A stretch of DNA of 64,000 nucleotides from Guptibacillus hwajinpoensis (lineage in GTDB: Bacteria > Bacillota > Bacilli > Bacillales > Guptibacillaceae): positions 310,001-374,000 of the forward strand of contig NZ_JAIVAE010000003.1 of NCBI RefSeq assembly GCF_020171785.1. Direction: 5' to 3'. Below are positions 1 through 7,581 of this stretch, in pieces; position 1 is the stretch's first letter; every line of letters starts with the position of its first letter. Under the pieces are notes generated by a model that worked only from the letters and a program-made list of their open reading frames with translations, made no database searches and was not told where the DNA came from. The translations under genes were made by a program, and so were the position numbers.

Positions 1-45
1 GAAGCAAATAACGACAATAAGATGGACAATGTGTTTTAACCTCAT
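1..45 (-). CDS. Partial hypothetical protein, N-terminus only
   Basis: A minus-strand reading frame starts with ATG at 45 and runs off the window edge. The ATG follows an AGAGGAG ribosome binding site at a 5-nt distance. The 15 visible residues (MRLKHIVHLIVVICF) are a basic start followed by a hydrophobic run, which suggests a signal peptide or membrane anchor. Too little is visible to assign a family. Confidence 0.45.
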   Translation of the reverse strand, partial: MRLKHIVHLIVVICF

Positions 46-241
46 GGAAGCTCCTCTTTCTTTTACGTGCTAATTACATTATTCGTTCTATTGCTGAATG
101 AATTGTCTAGTAAAAAAGACCTGATCCGTATTTAATTATAGCCTCCTATATGCCATCTGAATATAGTTTATTTCTTTATACCCTAACCAAAAAACTTTTA
201 ACTTAAAATGAATCGTTGTTAAAAATACAAAATATCAAAAT

Positions 242-263
242 AAAAAACCGCTAAAGCGGTTTT
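242..263 (-). terminator. Intrinsic terminator after the 54-aa ORF
   Basis: A 7-bp stem AACCGCT/AGCGGTT with a short AA loop is flanked by A/T tracts on both sides. It lies directly after the stop codon of the 54-aa minus-strand ORF and could act in both directions. Confidence 0.7.
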
Positions 264-264
264 G

Positions 265-429
265 TTAAGAAGCATAAGAGCCTTTCCATTGTTCTACAAT
301 ATGTTGTGGCGTACTCCAACATAGCCAGGATACAAGTATTTTATTTTCTTCTGTTAACACCATCCAATATTCTACTCTCTTTTTGTCAAAATTCTGGTAA
401 AATCCTGATTTTTTTATAAAACGATCCAT
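265..429 (-). CDS. Small hypothetical protein, 54 aa
   Basis: The ATG at 429 is preceded by GGAGGGAAT, a strong ribosome binding site, and the stop at 265 is followed at once by an intrinsic terminator. The product begins MDRFIKKSGFYQ and ends WKGSYAS. It is rich in aromatic residues (W at 22, 35, 38 and 48), with no signal peptide or clear membrane segment. I do not recognise the family. A start site and terminator that both fit make it a convincing small gene. A CodY-like 15-mer lies about 70 nt upstream, so nutrient control is possible. Confidence 0.6.
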   Translation of the reverse strand: MDRFIKKSGFYQNFDKKRVEYWMVLTEENKILVSWLCWSTPQHIVEQWKGSYAS

Positions 430-498
430 ACTCGAATTCCCTCCAGTTTGTTCGTGTTATACATAACTAAATTCGATTAAGAACCTTAAAATCCTCTA

Positions 499-513
499 AA
501 TTTTCAGAAAACT
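499..513. promoter_or_regulatory. CodY-like operator
   Basis: AATTTTCAGAAAACT matches the CodY consensus AATTTTCWGAAAATT at 14 of 15 positions. It sits between the 54-aa ORF (minus) and the SASP gene (plus), about 70 nt upstream of the ORF start. The motif match is what is seen; control of the ORF is inference. Confidence 0.4.
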
Positions 514-550
514 AAGAGCGGTTTTACCATAATGTCCCTTTAACAAAGTT

Positions 551-580
551 GCATAGCATTTCTTTCTCCTGAGCATCATA
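551..580 (+). promoter_or_regulatory. Sigma-G-like promoter of the SASP gene
   Basis: GCATA (551-555), an 18-nt spacer and CATCATA (574-580) fit the forespore sigma-G pattern GYATR-N18-CATnnTA. It is directly upstream of an alpha/beta SASP gene, a classic sigma-G target. The ribosome binding site begins only about 7 nt after the -10 element, which is closer than usual. Confidence 0.45.
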
Positions 581-603
581 TTAGTCAAGGAGGTGTACAC
601 AAC

Positions 604-807
604 ATGGCAAACAACAATAGCTCAAACAATCTGGTAGTCCCTGGTGTACAACAAGCTTTAGATCAAATGAAGTACGAAATTGCAAGTGAATTCGGCGTTC
701 AACTTGGTCCAGACTCCACTGCTCGCTCTAACGGTTCTGTTGGAGGAGAAATTACAAAACGTCTTGTCCAAATGGCTGAACAGCAAATGGGCGGCGGGAG
801 CTACTAA
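604..807 (+). CDS. Alpha/beta-type small acid-soluble spore protein
   Basis: This 67-aa protein has the typical SASP layout: an N/S-rich start, [22 protein letters not shown], then [16 protein letters not shown]. These proteins coat spore DNA, protect it from UV and heat, and are digested by the GPR protease on germination. The expected GPR cut site is within [10 protein letters not shown], around E25-I26. The ATG follows AAGGAGGTG. The gene stands alone between a sigma-G-like promoter and a terminator. It belongs to the SspA/B/C/D family; which paralogue cannot be told here, so no symbol is given. Confidence 0.95.
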   Translation: MANNNSSNNLVVPGVQQALDQMKYEIASEFGVQLGPDSTARSNGSVGGEITKRLVQMAEQQMGGGSY

Positions 808-832
808 TCGCTAACTGAATAGTATGGATAAA

Positions 833-866
833 GGGGGCGGAGAAATCCGCCTCCTTCTTATTCTCC
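833..866 (+). terminator. Intrinsic terminator of the SASP gene
   Basis: GGGGGCGGA, a GAAA loop and TCCGCCTCC form a 9-bp GC-rich stem (one G-U pair) ending near 853, followed by TTCTTATT. It lies just before the 3' end of the convergent gene at 858. Confidence 0.8.
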
Positions 867-1364
867 AAGAAGATTAGATGTTTGAATCGCATATTCAATA
901 AGATCACCTAAATCACTAATTTGATCTTCATTAATTTTACGGTTAAATTCTAGTAATACGTGTGTGGATAATGAAACTTCCTGGTGATCCTCTGCATAAG
1001 GAAAGGAAACAGTTTGACGTATAGTCGGACGGTTTCCCCAGATACTTCGAATGTCTTCTTCAATTTCAGCACAATCTTCTTCATCTGATATGAAGACATC
1101 GAAGTATATTTTAATTTCACATCCAGGTTCAATTTGGTCCAGCTGTAGCTGCTCAGCACTAAAATTAGCAAGGTCAGCGAATAGCTCGATTGTCACATCC
1201 ACATCTGCATTTCCAGTAAACTTCATTAGGTATTTTCTTGAAAGCGATGCGAGATCTACCAAATCTTCCCGACTTATGATCGAGATCTCTCCTTCAAGAT
1301 CCCGATCATAAAGTTCTCCTTCTAAGACTACTTTAACATTTTCATAAATGGTTGGATCAAACAT
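858..1364 (-). CDS. Conserved-looking hypothetical protein, 168 aa
   Basis: I do not recognise this protein. It is 168 aa, strongly acidic (for example the EEDCAEIEEDI stretch), with no signal peptide or membrane helix, so probably cytosolic. Hydrophobic residues alternate in short beta-like segments (VTIELFADL, EIKIYFDVFI), followed by a C-terminal helix ending IQTSNLLGE. The ATG at 1364 has a purine-rich GGGGGGTAACGGT upstream. It lies 53 nt downstream of a zinc-ribbon gene on the same strand, so the two may be cotranscribed. Confidence 0.75.
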   Translation of the reverse strand: MFDPTIYENVKVVLEGELYDRDLEGEISIISREDLVDLASLSRKYLMKFTGNADVDVTIELFADLANFSAEQLQLDQIEPGCEIKIYFDVFISDEEDCAEIEEDIRSIWGNRPTIRQTVSFPYAEDHQEVSLSTHVLLEFNRKINEDQISDLGDLIEYAIQTSNLLGE

Positions 1365-1417
1365 ACCGTTACCCCCCTATCGTTTCACTATATCATGAAT
1401 GTTAGAGGGACAAGTAG

Positions 1418-1669
1418 TTAGGAATGACGCGGGTGAGATTTAGCAAATTGAATAAAGGTGTCTTCATCTCCAATTTCACCACATGCAGCACACTGAACTC
1501 GAACATTTGGTCCTTTGTATTCCATATGAAAAGGATCCGCTTTCCCTTCCTCCATCACAGAAACCACTTCTCCAGATTCTGGGTCTAACTTCACTGAAGT
1601 TGCTTTTTGCTCAATTTTATTAAATCTCATACGATTCGTCTTACATCTAGGACACAAATATGCTGTCAT
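1418..1669 (-). CDS. Zinc-ribbon protein, 83 aa
   Basis: Two cysteine pairs, CPRC (C6, C9) near the N-terminus and CAAC (C60, C63) near the C-terminus, give the classic two-knuckle zinc ribbon. The protein is short and has no other domain. It starts at an ATG after GGGAGTGAGTTT. It lies between yppE and the 168-aa gene, all on the minus strand. A nucleic-acid-binding or regulatory role is plausible for a lone zinc ribbon, but nothing here shows the partner, so the function is left open. Confidence 0.75.
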   Translation of the reverse strand: MTAYLCPRCKTNRMRFNKIEQKATSVKLDPESGEVVSVMEEGKADPFHMEYKGPNVRVQCAACGEIGDEDTFIQFAKSHPRHS

Positions 1670-1740
1670 AAACTCACTCCCTTTTTTATTAGTGTTCCAC
1701 TAAAAAAGGAAATTTTATTCATTTAGTATGGTATGTGAAA

Positions 1741-1770
1741 TTTAATAATTAAACGGGAATCTCTCCCGTC
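1741..1770 (-). terminator. Terminator after yppE
   Basis: On the minus strand ACGGGA, a GAGA loop and TCCCGT form a stem followed by TTAATTATT. It begins directly after the yppE stop codon. Confidence 0.6.
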
Positions 1771-2133
1771 TCACTTCACTTCCTCTATTAACTTTTCTAA
1801 CACATATTCAACCGATTGTACCCGCTCATTAAATTTTTTTGGCCCTGTATCTTTTTGCCAGGCTACAACCGAAATCATTTCAATATTTTCAAACGTATTC
1901 TTAATTTGAATTGGATATAAATATTTAGGTTTGTTGGACATAACCCATTCCCTCGCTAAAGGCTCCCAATCTTTAAGAAGCATTAATGCTCGATCAGCAA
2001 AAGGTTTCACTTCTTCATAGAAATTCACCTTATAGTCATCAAGGTGAGTGCGCGTTGTATATTGCACTCTTGCTTCTTCATTTATTTCTAATAACTTCTT
2101 AGTCAGTTCACGTAATTTTTGTGTATTTTGCAT
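1771..2133 (-). CDS. yppE: YppE family protein (DUF1798)
   Basis: This 120-aa helical cytosolic protein resembles B. subtilis YppE. Recognisable parts are the N-terminal LRELTKKLLEINEEARVQY helix, the FADRALMLLKDWEPLAREWV segment and the C-terminal VEYVLEKLIEEVK helix. The biochemical role of the family is unknown. I place the start at ATG 2133 rather than an upstream TTG at 2151, because the upstream codons fall inside the G-rich ribosome binding site (GGGGGTGAGG). The position near racA, sspM, yppC and recU matches the ypp cluster of B. subtilis. Confidence 0.8.
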   Translation of the reverse strand: MQNTQKLRELTKKLLEINEEARVQYTTRTHLDDYKVNFYEEVKPFADRALMLLKDWEPLAREWVMSNKPKYLYPIQIKNTFENIEMISVVAWQKDTGPKKFNERVQSVEYVLEKLIEEVK

Positions 2134-2182
2134 GATCCTCACCCCCACCAATCTATCCTAACACACGATAATCGTTTACATA

Positions 2183-2213
2183 CAAAAACCTTATATCCAA
2201 TAGGACATAAGGT
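2183..2213 (-). terminator. Terminator after racA
   Basis: On the minus strand CCTTATGTCC, a TATT loop and GGATATAAGG form a 10-bp stem with one G-U pair, followed by TTTTTGTATG. It lies in the gap between racA and yppE. Confidence 0.75.
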
Positions 2214-2239
2214 CAGAAGGGAACCATATTCAACTCTTT

Positions 2240-2737
2240 CTAGAAACTGAACAGACTCATGATCCAGGGACGCTTTCCTTTGCCCGTCGACTGACCTACT
2301 GCCTCTTGTATAGACGTGTGATCTTCAAGCTCAATCAATTTTTCTTCCAACATGTTTATTTTTTGCATTAATTCATCTAATTCTGTTCGGTGCTGTAAAA
2401 CTTGCACGGTAATCACTTCATTAGCCTTTTCCTCCAACTGACGCTCAAGCTGTTCCAATCTTACTGAAAAACGATCTAGTCTTTGTTCAAACCGTTCTGG
2501 AGATATCATAACCTCTTCTTTATTACCGCTCGTTCCTGATGATTTGATTTTTTCCATTGAGTAACCCCTTCTTAAATCGTTTTTAATCGATTTTAGTTTC
2601 TCAACTGTTTCGCTTGAAAAAAGAAAATGTCCGAGTTCATTCTTCTCACATGCTAAATCAAAATACTTTACCCACCTTTGAACAGTAGTAGGGTTTACAC
2701 CAAGTTCATCTGAAACCTGCTTTGTTTTCAATAACAT
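2240..2737 (-). CDS. racA: Chromosome-anchoring protein RacA
   Basis: RacA links the chromosome origin region to the cell pole through DivIVA when sporulating cells form the axial filament. The 165-aa protein opens with a MerR-type helix-turn-helix (LLKTKQVSDELGVNPTTVQRWVKYFDL). A linker with NELGHFLFS follows, then a long coiled coil from about residue 80 to 145 (FEQRLDRFSVRLEQLERQLEE and the next heptads). The C-terminus ends in a short basic-hydrophobic tail (RPWIMSLFSF). It is slightly shorter than the B. subtilis protein. The gene is next to spore genes sspM and the SASP gene. It is followed by its own terminator and appears monocistronic. Confidence 0.88.
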   Translation of the reverse strand: MLLKTKQVSDELGVNPTTVQRWVKYFDLACEKNELGHFLFSSETVEKLKSIKNDLRRGYSMEKIKSSGTSGNKEEVMISPERFEQRLDRFSVRLEQLERQLEEKANEVITVQVLQHRTELDELMQKINMLEEKLIELEDHTSIQEAVGQSTGKGKRPWIMSLFSF

Positions 2738-2898
2738 GCAATCCCATCCCTTCTGTCATTCTCAGGCCTTTGCCTGTAAGTTTGTATACTACATATTCTC
2801 TTTCCTCTCCTCATTGCCTTCCCCGCTGACAAAACTAGAACGGTTTCGTCAAAGGTAGTGGTTTACTGCTAAAGGAAAGTAATTTCGACAAAGAAGGG

Positions 2899-2927
2899 GC
2901 ATGATTTTGTAACATCTGATCAAACTA
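2899..2927 (+). promoter_or_regulatory. Possible sigma-G promoter of sspM
   Basis: GCATG (2899-2903), a 17-nt spacer and CAAACTA (2921-2927) fit the sigma-G pattern with one -10 mismatch. sspM genes are forespore-expressed in B. subtilis. As at the SASP gene, the -10 element lies very close to the ribosome binding site, so this call is tentative. Confidence 0.3.
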
Positions 2928-2946
2928 AGAGTAGGAGGTGGTACAA

Positions 2947-3057
2947 ATGAACAAAAAACAAAAATTTGATAAACCAAATCAAAAAACAAAACAGCAAGAA
3001 CCGAAAACTGGGTACGGAAATAAGAAAACGGAAGGCCCCGATCGTCCTTCCACATAA
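2947..3057 (+). CDS. sspM: Small acid-soluble spore protein SspM (minor SASP)
   Basis: This 36-aa ORF starts with ATG after a very strong AGGAGGTGG site. The product is almost entirely K, Q, N, E and G and ends GPDRPST. B. subtilis SspM (34 aa) has the same composition and, from memory, the same end (GPNRPST). Minor SASPs of this type are made in the forespore; their exact role is unknown. The position beside yppC is the same as in B. subtilis, and a terminator follows directly. Confidence 0.85.
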   Translation: MNKKQKFDKPNQKTKQQEPKTGYGNKKTEGPDRPST

Positions 3058-3083
3058 AGCAGGGTTATCTCCTGCTTTTTTTT
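3056..3083 (+). terminator. Terminator of sspM
   Basis: AAAGCAGG, a 7-nt loop and CCTGCTTT followed by more T residues start at the sspM stop codon. The hairpin overlaps the last codons of the convergent yppC. Confidence 0.85.
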
Positions 3084-4024
3084 ATGAGCAAATTTTCTAT
3101 TTCAACAGCAACACGAATTTCACTTCTTTTCTTTTCATACCAATCCGATAAGGCAAGTTCAGCTGGAAGCGTTACGTCATTCTTTAGCATTTTCTTTACG
3201 AGTGATTGCCCATGGTACCAATCTCGTCTTTCTTTTCGATGATGATGAATGATCGGATAAACTTGACGTAGCATTTTGCCTTCTCGCTTTTTATTCATAT
3301 ACCGCTCATAATCAAATCGTGTCCCTGTAGGATACGTGTTTGTCGCGAAACGATAAAACTCTTCAAAATATGTCGGATGAAAGAGCAACTTAGCTAATTT
3401 TTTCCCAAGCTCAATGCGATCTTTCGTATGTCGGAAACGACTGACAGATAAACCGTATAACTCACCTCTCAAAGTTGGAAAGAGAACCGTACTAAAATGA
3501 AACCAATCTTGAATTGTAAAAAAGAAAGAATGAAAAACTTCTTTTGCATAAGTATGATGTTCCATTACTGGCGCTTCAATCACATGCTGTTCATTTATAA
3601 TTAGTGCCGTCATTAAGCGCTCTTCATCACCAGTTTGAAAAAACTTTTCCCATTCCTTCAAAATAAATTCCGATATATCTAATTTTTGTCCAAGCTCAAA
3701 ATAAGATCTCTTTCTTCTTTTGCTAATTTCGTATAGCATAAGCTGTGGCGCTGCATCATCAAATATTGTCCAATTGGCGCGTTCATATGTCATGAAGAAA
3801 TTGATTAATTGTTGCTTCGTTAATGCTTTTGGAAACCACTCTCCCTGTAAATCACACATACTCCAACCCGCATTCCGAGAAACCATTGAAGCTAAAAATG
3901 CCCATTTAATTTCTGGATTCCGTTGATAATAGTGATGATAAAATACGGTACGTGAAATATTATCCATATTCCACTTTTTCGTTTCTCTTCTAATTTGACG
4001 AATGATCTCCAACGCGTTTTTCAC
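3065..4024 (-). CDS. yppC: YppC family protein (DUF2515)
   Basis: A 319-aa cytosolic protein of the DUF2515/YppC family with no known function. It is rich in aromatic and basic residues (NAGWSMCDLQGEWFP, a YHGQSLVKKML segment near the C-terminus). A GTG at 4036 is also open, but the AGGTG site sits 9 nt before GTG 4024, so I choose the latter. It is divergent from recU, with about 100 nt between the two starts, as in B. subtilis. No signal peptide is visible. Confidence 0.8.
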   Translation of the reverse strand: MKNALEIIRQIRRETKKWNMDNISRTVFYHHYYQRNPEIKWAFLASMVSRNAGWSMCDLQGEWFPKALTKQQLINFFMTYERANWTIFDDAAPQLMLYEISKRRKRSYFELGQKLDISEFILKEWEKFFQTGDEERLMTALIINEQHVIEAPVMEHHTYAKEVFHSFFFTIQDWFHFSTVLFPTLRGELYGLSVSRFRHTKDRIELGKKLAKLLFHPTYFEEFYRFATNTYPTGTRFDYERYMNKKREGKMLRQVYPIIHHHRKERRDWYHGQSLVKKMLKNDVTLPAELALSDWYEKKRSEIRVAVEIENLLIKKSRR

Positions 4025-4122
4025 AACATTTTTCACCTGCTTGAAACATTTTTGTCGTACAACTCGTATTAAGTAAAGTAAAATAGATTCAGTGCACCTT
4101 CGAAATAGAAAGGATGATTAAC

Positions 4123-4725
4123 GTGCCGATTCGATATCCGAACGGAAAGCCGTACGTCCCTTCGGCTCAGAATCAGCTGGCAAGTCAAAAACAAAAGTCA
4201 TATAGCAACCGAGGTATGACACTAGAAGAGGATATTAATCAAAGTAATACGTATTATCTCTCAACAGGTAAAGCCGTTATTCACAAAAAGCCTACGCCCG
4301 TCCAAATTGTTAATGTTGATTATCCGAAACGGAGTGCGGCTGTTATTAAAGAAGCTTACTTCAAACAGGCTTCGACTACCGATTATAATGGAGTCTATAG
4401 AGGAAAATACATCGATTTTGAAGCCAAAGAAACGAAGAACAAAACGTCCTTTCCTTTAAATAATTTTCATGAACACCAGATCAGTCATATGAAACAAGTA
4501 CAGGATCATGATGGAATTTGCTTTGTCCTTCTCCGCTTTTCAATCACCGATGAGGTTTTTTTACTTGATGCAGTTGCTCTCTTTTCTCATTGGCAATTAA
4601 TGAAAGACGGCGGCAGGAAATCAATTAAAAAAGAAGAGATTGAAAAAGAAGGCACACATATCCCATATACCTTTCAACCACGCATTGACTATCTGAAAAT
4701 TATTGATAAAATGTATTTCAGCTAA
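4123..4725 (+). CDS. recU: Holliday junction resolvase RecU
   Basis: RecU cuts four-way DNA junctions during recombination repair and chromosome segregation. The 200-aa protein has the flexible N-terminal region, then [25 protein letters not shown], the nuclease core [21 protein letters not shown] (catalytic acidic residues and Lys) and FHEHQISHM, and ends [14 protein letters not shown]. An ATG at 4114 is in frame, but the ribosome binding site AAAGGA lies right against it. GTG 4123 has proper spacing and gives MPIRYPNGK, matching the usual N-terminus. It is followed after 81 nt by ponA, the standard recU-ponA operon. Confidence 0.93.
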   Translation: MPIRYPNGKPYVPSAQNQLASQKQKSYSNRGMTLEEDINQSNTYYLSTGKAVIHKKPTPVQIVNVDYPKRSAAVIKEAYFKQASTTDYNGVYRGKYIDFEAKETKNKTSFPLNNFHEHQISHMKQVQDHDGICFVLLRFSITDEVFLLDAVALFSHWQLMKDGGRKSIKKEEIEKEGTHIPYTFQPRIDYLKIIDKMYFS

Positions 4726-4806
4726 TGATGTCTTCGATTTAATTCATAAAACAATGGATTCATTCGAATCCTATTACTAGTACAGGTTTGAAAGGCAGGA
4801 ATATTC

Positions 4807-7509
4807 ATGAGTGAATATCAATCACGTCAAGAAAGACGTAAAACAAGTAGTAAGAAGCAGAAAGCTCCCAAAAAATCAGGTAAGAAAAGTATTTTCAAAA
4901 AAATCTTTCTTACATTAATTGTTTTATTTCTAGTCGGTTTAGTTGCTGGAGGTATAACAGCCATTGCCTATATTAATAGTGCACCGGAGCTTGATCCTGA
5001 TAAGCTTACGAATCCACAGTCATCTGTCATTCTTGACCGAGATGATGAAGAGGTTCAAACAATCGAAGGCGCTGATGCAAGAGAAGTAGCAAAAATCGAT
5101 GAAATACCAGATGTTCTAAAAAATGCGTTTGTCTCAGTTGAAGATACTCGTTTCTATGAACATTTTGGTATTGACCCAAGAAGAATTGGTGGAGCCGTTC
5201 TTGCAAACATTACAAACGGTTTTGGAGCTGAAGGAGCCAGTACAATTACGCAACAGGTAATTAAAAACTCTCTATTAACATCTGAAAAATCATTAGAACG
5301 AAAAGTTCAAGAAGCTTATTTATCCATTAAGCTTGAGCAAGAATATTCAAAAGATCAGATACTAGAAATGTATTTAAATAAAATTTATTTCGGTAACGGA
5401 GCATGGGGCGTTGTCGATGCTGCCGAAACATACTTTGGTAAGAACATTACTGAAGAAGAATTAACACCAGGTGAAGCTGCCCTACTTGCAGGGCTACCAC
5501 AACGTCCAACTTACTACAATCCTTATGAATATCCTGATCAAGCTGAGCAGCGTCGTAATGTCGTTCTTAGCCTAATGGAAAAACAGGGTGTGATCACAGC
5601 AGAAGAAGCCGATAAATATCAGGCTGAAAAAGTTGGCGATATGATTGTGGCACTTACGGAAGAAAAAGAAAGCGATCAATATAAAGTCTTTATGGATCAA
5701 GTTGTCAAAGAGCTTCGAGAACGTGACGATATTTCTGAAAAAGATATTTACTCAGGTGGACTAGAAATTTATACTACGCTTGATACTCGCGCTCAAGATA
5801 TTACGTCTAACGTAATAGCAAACTATCCATATTCAAATGAAGATATGCGTTCAGGTCTTGTCCTAATGGATACGAAAACTGGTTCCATTCGCGCAATAGG
5901 TGAAACGCGAAAAGATGAAAATATCATTACTTATGCGACCACTGGTAAATTCCAGCCAGGCTCAACCGCTAAACCAATTATTGCATATGGTCCAGCGATT
6001 GAGAATGAGCAATGGTCAACAGGACGCTCGATTAAAGATGAGCCATTACAAATAGGTGACGCAAATATCCGAAACTGGGACCGCAAATACCGTGGCCAGG
6101 TTTCGATGAGACGTGCTCTTGAAATGTCATATAACGTGCCCGCTGTAAACACCTACCGTGAGATTGGAGTAGAACCAGCTCAAGAGTTCGCTAATAAACT
6201 TGGTATGGGGCTAAAAGATGAGGATATGGTTGCTACTGCTGCTATTGGGACATTTAGCACTTCTCCCCTCCAAATGACCGGTGCGTATGCCGCATTTGGT
6301 AATGGTGGAACGTACAACGAACCTCATACCGTTCGAAAAGTGGTTTTCCCGGATGGAAAAGAAATTAATCTTGAGCCTGAACCGGAGAAGGCAATGAATG
6401 ATTATACTGCTTATATGATTACCGATATGCTGAAGTCAGTTGTCGATGAAGGAACAGGAACCGATGTCAAAATCCCTGGTCTTCCTGTTGCCGGTAAAAC
6501 AGGAACAACGAACCACGATGCTAATACCATTCAGCAACAAGGTTTTCCTACTTCGGGAATTGTTAAGGATGCCTGGTTTGCGGGATACACGACTGAATAC
6601 TCGATGGCTGTTTGGACAGGATACAACGAACCAAATGCCCACTATCTTGATTCAAATAAAGGGGAAGACGATACGTCTAAACTGATATTCAAAGAAATTA
6701 TGAGTCAAGTATCAGAAGGCGTTAACACGGCTGACTTCCAGAAACCTGATTCTGTTGTAGAAGTTGGCGTAGAAAAAAGCACGGGGCTTCTTCCAAGTGA
6801 CTACACACCGAAAGATCAAATCGTGTATGAACTTTTTGTGAAAGGAAGCACGCCAGAAAAAACGTCTACCAAATACGAACAACCTGATGGCGTAAAAGGG
6901 CTATCTGCCCAGTACAATGCTGATTCTAATAGCATTGCCCTCTCTTGGCAGCCTGGTGAAGATAAATCCTTCACCTATAAAGTCGAAATGGCTGTAAACG
7001 GCGGTAGCTATCAAAGGTTGACGGAAACCGGGGACACTGGATTTACTGTACAAAATGTTGAAAAAGGTAGCGAATATAAATTTAAAGTAACAGCCGTCTC
7101 CGATTCAGGCGTTTCAACGAAACCAGCTGAAACTTCCGTGTCAGTTCCGAAAGAAGAAGAATCAGAGGAGCCTGAAGAGCCGGTAGAAGAAGAAAATCCT
7201 GAAGAAGAAGGCGAAACACCACCTGAAGAAGGAAGTAATGACCAAGGTGAAGACGGTAGCGGCGACACCGAAGGGAACCAGGGAGATGAAGAACAGCCTC
7301 CTGCCGATAATCAAGGTGGAAATGCTGACGCTGGAGATGATCAAGGAAACCAGGGCAACAACGGTTCAGGTGGTAATGGTGAAGATGGTTCTGGTAACAA
7401 TGCTGGAACAACTGAGCCTGATAATCCTGAAGATAATGAGAATACTGAAGAACCCGCTCCAGAGGGAAACGCTCCAGCTAATGCTCCACCTGCAAATGAA
7501 AACGAATAA
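4807..7509 (+). CDS. ponA: Class A penicillin-binding protein 1 (transglycosylase/transpeptidase)
   Basis: A bifunctional peptidoglycan synthase at the cell membrane. Layout: basic cytosolic tail (1-33); membrane helix (about 34-56); glycosyltransferase domain with catalytic Glu112 in VEDTRFYEHFG and the ASTITQQ motif; transpeptidase domain with S386-x-x-K389, S441-Y-N443 and K564-T-G566; a fibronectin type III-like domain (about 698-784). A tail of roughly 115 residues follows, made almost only of E, G, D, N, Q and P. At 900 aa it is near the usual length for Bacillus PBP1. The ATG follows GGCAGGAATATTC. It is downstream of recU and ends at a strong terminator. The ypoC gene that follows ponA in B. 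subtilis is absent. Confidence 0.96.
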   Translation: MSEYQSRQERRKTSSKKQKAPKKSGKKSIFKKIFLTLIVLFLVGLVAGGITAIAYINSAPELDPDKLTNPQSSVILDRDDEEVQTIEGADAREVAKIDEIPDVLKNAFVSVEDTRFYEHFGIDPRRIGGAVLANITNGFGAEGASTITQQVIKNSLLTSEKSLERKVQEAYLSIKLEQEYSKDQILEMYLNKIYFGNGAWGVVDAAETYFGKNITEEELTPGEAALLAGLPQRPTYYNPYEYPDQAEQRRNVVLSLMEKQGVITAEEADKYQAEKVGDMIVALTEEKESDQYKVFMDQVVKELRERDDISEKDIYSGGLEIYTTLDTRAQDITSNVIANYPYSNEDMRSGLVLMDTKTGSIRAIGETRKDENIITYATTGKFQPGSTAKPIIAYGPAIENEQWSTGRSIKDEPLQIGDANIRNWDRKYRGQVSMRRALEMSYNVPAVNTYREIGVEPAQEFANKLGMGLKDEDMVATAAIGTFSTSPLQMTGAYAAFGNGGTYNEPHTVRKVVFPDGKEINLEPEPEKAMNDYTAYMITDMLKSVVDEGTGTDVKIPGLPVAGKTGTTNHDANTIQQQGFPTSGIVKDAWFAGYTTEYSMAVWTGYNEPNAHYLDSNKGEDDTSKLIFKEIMSQVSEGVNTADFQKPDSVVEVGVEKSTGLLPSDYTPKDQIVYELFVKGSTPEKTSTKYEQPDGVKGLSAQYNADSNSIALSWQPGEDKSFTYKVEMAVNGGSYQRLTETGDTGFTVQNVEKGSEYKFKVTAVSDSGVSTKPAETSVSVPKEEESEEPEEPVEEENPEEEGETPPEEGSNDQGEDGSGDTEGNQGDEEQPPADNQGGNADAGDDQGNQGNNGSGGNGEDGSGNNAGTTEPDNPEDNENTEEPAPEGNAPANAPPANENE

Positions 7510-7514
7510 TGTTC

Positions 7515-7556
7515 AAAAGCCCACTCTGCGTATACGCAGAGTGGGCTTTTCTTTCT
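7515..7556 (+). terminator. Terminator between ponA and nth
   Basis: AAAAGCCCACTCTGCG and its exact complement meet at a TATA centre, giving a near-perfect palindrome followed by CTTTCTT. It can stop ponA transcripts and, in reverse, nth transcripts. Confidence 0.9.
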
Positions 7557-7581
7557 TATTAACATTACTGCTAACTATTCT

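Noticed and set aside
7011-7565. Several long open frames on both strands over the 3' end of ponA
   Set aside because: They arise from the biased GAA/GGT/AAC codons of the low-complexity tail. None has a ribosome binding site, and the ponA frame explains the sequence.
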